Source: Deltaproteobacteria bacterium (GTDB lineage: Bacteria > Myxococcota_A > Polyangia > Haliangiales > Haliangiaceae). From it: a stretch of 40,516 nt of DNA. The position numbers were made by a program, and so were the translations under genes. A model generated the notes under the pieces. The model made no database searches. It had not been told where the DNA came from and saw only the letters and a list, made by a program, of their open reading frames with translations. The stretch is from NCBI GenBank assembly GCA_021413675.1, contig JAIOQA010000032.1, positions 1 through 40,516 on the forward strand, in the 5' to 3' direction. Positions 39,145-40,516 of the stretch are shown here, piece after piece (positions within the stretch are counted from its first letter, which is position 1; every line of letters starts with the position of its first letter).

Positions 39145-40516
39145 GTGGTACGAAGGCCCACGCAGAGTGGCTACGCGCCCGCATCACTCCATGTGATCGG
39201 TAGCAAGGCCGCGGCGATCGAGGTCGAGGAAGAGAAGACCACGATCGACTCCGGGCCGACCGCGAAGGACGCCTGGGACGAGGGCACCTCCGTCGAGGAC
39301 GCCGGCACGAACTCACGCCACGACGTCGGCGCCGGCACCGTCGACGAGCCGACCGTCGAGGATCAGGCGCGGCCGCTGCCGCCGCTGTCGCTCGTCCCGC
39401 CGCTGCCAAAGTCTGCCAACCGGCCGGTCGCGGCGAAGCTCCACGTGGTCAGCGGCAACGACACCGGCCGCGACTTCCCGCTCGATCCGGCGCGCACCCT
39501 CACCGTTGGCCGCGCGATCGACAACGACGTCGTCCTCACGGACATCGCGGTCTCGCGCAAGCACCTCGATCTCAGCTACGACGGCAGCCACTGGGTGCTG
39601 CGCGATCGCGGCTCGGGCAACGGCACGCTGGTCAACGATCGCATCGAGGATGGCAGCTGCCGGCTGCTGCACGGTGACCGCATCGAGATCGGCAACACCG
39701 TCTTCCAGCTCGATCACCCCGCCGCGGCCGCCGACGCGCCCGAGGTCGGCTGGGGCCAGAAGGACGACGATGACGAGGCCGCGACCGTTGCCGGTCGCGG
39801 CAACCGTGCGCAATCGACGCCGCAGGCGCCGACGCCTCCCGCGCCACGCTCGCCGGCCTCGCCGACCGCGCGCCTGCCCCCGCCGAATCGCGCGCGCAAC
39901 CCCAGCGGCGCGCCGCCGATGGGCGCGCCCGCGCCGCTGCCTCGGCCGAACCGCACGACCGGCGCGCCGCCCGTGCCGGGGTCGGTGTCGGCGGCGATCC
40001 CCGCGGCCGTACCGGTCGCGATCCCGTCGGGGCCGGTCACCGACGCGGCGCCCGTCGCCAGCACCAGCGGGCCGTTCGAGATCGCGGCGATCACGAGCCC
40101 GCCGCAGCGGCACCTCACGACCACCGCGCGGGTCGAGCCGCGCGCGCTCGCGGCGCCCGCGCGCTATCCGTTCATCGTCAAGCCGCCGTCGCCGGCCCGG
40201 CGCTACGCGATCTACGGCGGCATCGCCGCCGGTGTGCTGCTCGTCGGGATCATCGCGAAGTTCGCGAGCGGTCCGGCGGAGCCCGGCGCCGTCGCCTCCG
40301 TCGTCGAGGGCAGCGGCGCGCCGGCTGGCGTGCGCGCGAGCGCAGGGATTGCGTCGGGCAGCGCGGCCACCGATCCACCGGCGGTCGCCGACCGCGATCG
40401 TCCGGTCATCGAGCCGCCCGTTGCGATCGATCCGCCCGCGCCGCCCGCGGGCTCCGGTTCCGCTGCGATGACCGGCGCCGGCTCTGGCTCGGCGATCGCG
40501 CCGCCTGCGGTGATCG
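39145..40516 (+). CDS. FHA-domain membrane protein (3' end outside window)
   Basis: 457 codons are visible, open to the window edge. An acidic, Thr-containing N-terminal region (EVEEEKTTIDSGPTAKDAWD) may hold phosphothreonine sites. The FHA domain (about 95-190) carries the key residues: TVGRAIDNDVVL, SRKHLDL, GSGNGTLVNDR. It recognises phosphothreonine peptides. A Pro/Arg-rich linker follows, then one membrane helix (YAIYGGIAAGVLLVGIIAKF) and a Ser/Gly/Ala/Pro extracytoplasmic part (GSGSAAMTGAGSGSA). Such proteins act downstream of Ser/Thr kinases, and this window has one, encoded 9 kb upstream. GTG 39145 is set by the promoter and has no Shine-Dalgarno site. Confidence 0.85.
   Translation, partial: MVRRPTQSGYAPASLHVIGSKAAAIEVEEEKTTIDSGPTAKDAWDEGTSVEDAGTNSRHDVGAGTVDEPTVEDQARPLPPLSLVPPLPKSANRPVAAKLHVVSGNDTGRDFPLDPARTLTVGRAIDNDVVLTDIAVSRKHLDLSYDGSHWVLRDRGSGNGTLVNDRIEDGSCRLLHGDRIEIGNTVFQLDHPAAAADAPEVGWGQKDDDDEAATVAGRGNRAQSTPQAPTPPAPRSPASPTARLPPPNRARNPSGAPPMGAPAPLPRPNRTTGAPPVPGSVSAAIPAAVPVAIPSGPVTDAAPVASTSGPFEIAAITSPPQRHLTTTARVEPRALAAPARYPFIVKPPSPARRYAIYGGIAAGVLLVGIIAKFASGPAEPGAVASVVEGSGAPAGVRASAGIASGSAATDPPAVADRDRPVIEPPVAIDPPAPPAGSGSAAMTGAGSGSAIAPPAVI

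Overview
The window is very GC-rich and densely coded. It looks like a chromosomal segment of a deltaproteobacterial-type predator or soil bacterium in the Myxococcota, probably near Haliangium/Kofleriaceae. The basis is style and gene content, not a database match: lipoproteins with Asp/Ala-rich linkers, a Ser/Thr protein kinase operon with a PEGA/TPR-type membrane protein, Calx-beta-like repeat proteins, Cys-rich C-terminal anchors ending in Arg/Lys tails, and an FHA protein. I see no rRNA, tRNA, CRISPR, insertion sequence or phage genes.

Layout. 17-1772 (minus): a left-handed beta-helix N-acetyltransferase coupled to a flippase-like membrane protein, a surface-glycan pair. 1794-3847 (plus): a solitary DNA methyltransferase and a diheme cytochrome lipoprotein. 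4006-12804 (all minus): an S46 dipeptidyl-peptidase, a hypothetical protein, a small ORF, an MscS channel, an orphan GAF histidine kinase, a PhyH-type dioxygenase and a UvrD/Rep helicase. 12863-18954: a zincin-like protein, two small lipoproteins, a single-pass protein with an Asp/Gly-rich repeat stalk, a C_GCAxxG_C_C-type protein with a coupled partner, and a cyclophilin followed by a small ORF.

18955-30048 (minus) is the most distinctive part. It is one five-gene operon, read from 30048 downwards: a membrane Ser/Thr kinase with a C-terminal Ca-binding-like DxDGDGxxD tail; a PEGA/TPR-type membrane protein; a lipoprotein with nine Calx-beta-like repeats in a four-domain super-repeat; and two tandem paralogous secreted proteins of about 860 residues with Cys-rich C-terminal anchors. 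I infer a calcium-linked surface structure controlled by phosphorylation.

30337-32453 (minus) holds two overlapping WYL-domain regulators (PafBC-like arrangement). They are divergent from an outer-membrane beta-barrel protein coupled to an alpha/beta hydrolase. 34004-36678 is hisIE and a DinG-family helicase that lacks one expected Fe-S cysteine. 36694-39053 (minus) is an FAH-family hydrolase, folK and a zinc-ribbon membrane protein. The window ends inside an FHA-domain membrane protein.

Most transcription units share one signal: a TA-starting hexamer (TAnnnT-like) ends 5-9 nt before the start codon, with no Shine-Dalgarno sequence. This is the geometry of leaderless mRNAs. Genes inside operons instead use Shine-Dalgarno sites or overlapping stop/start codons. 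I used this pattern to choose several starts.
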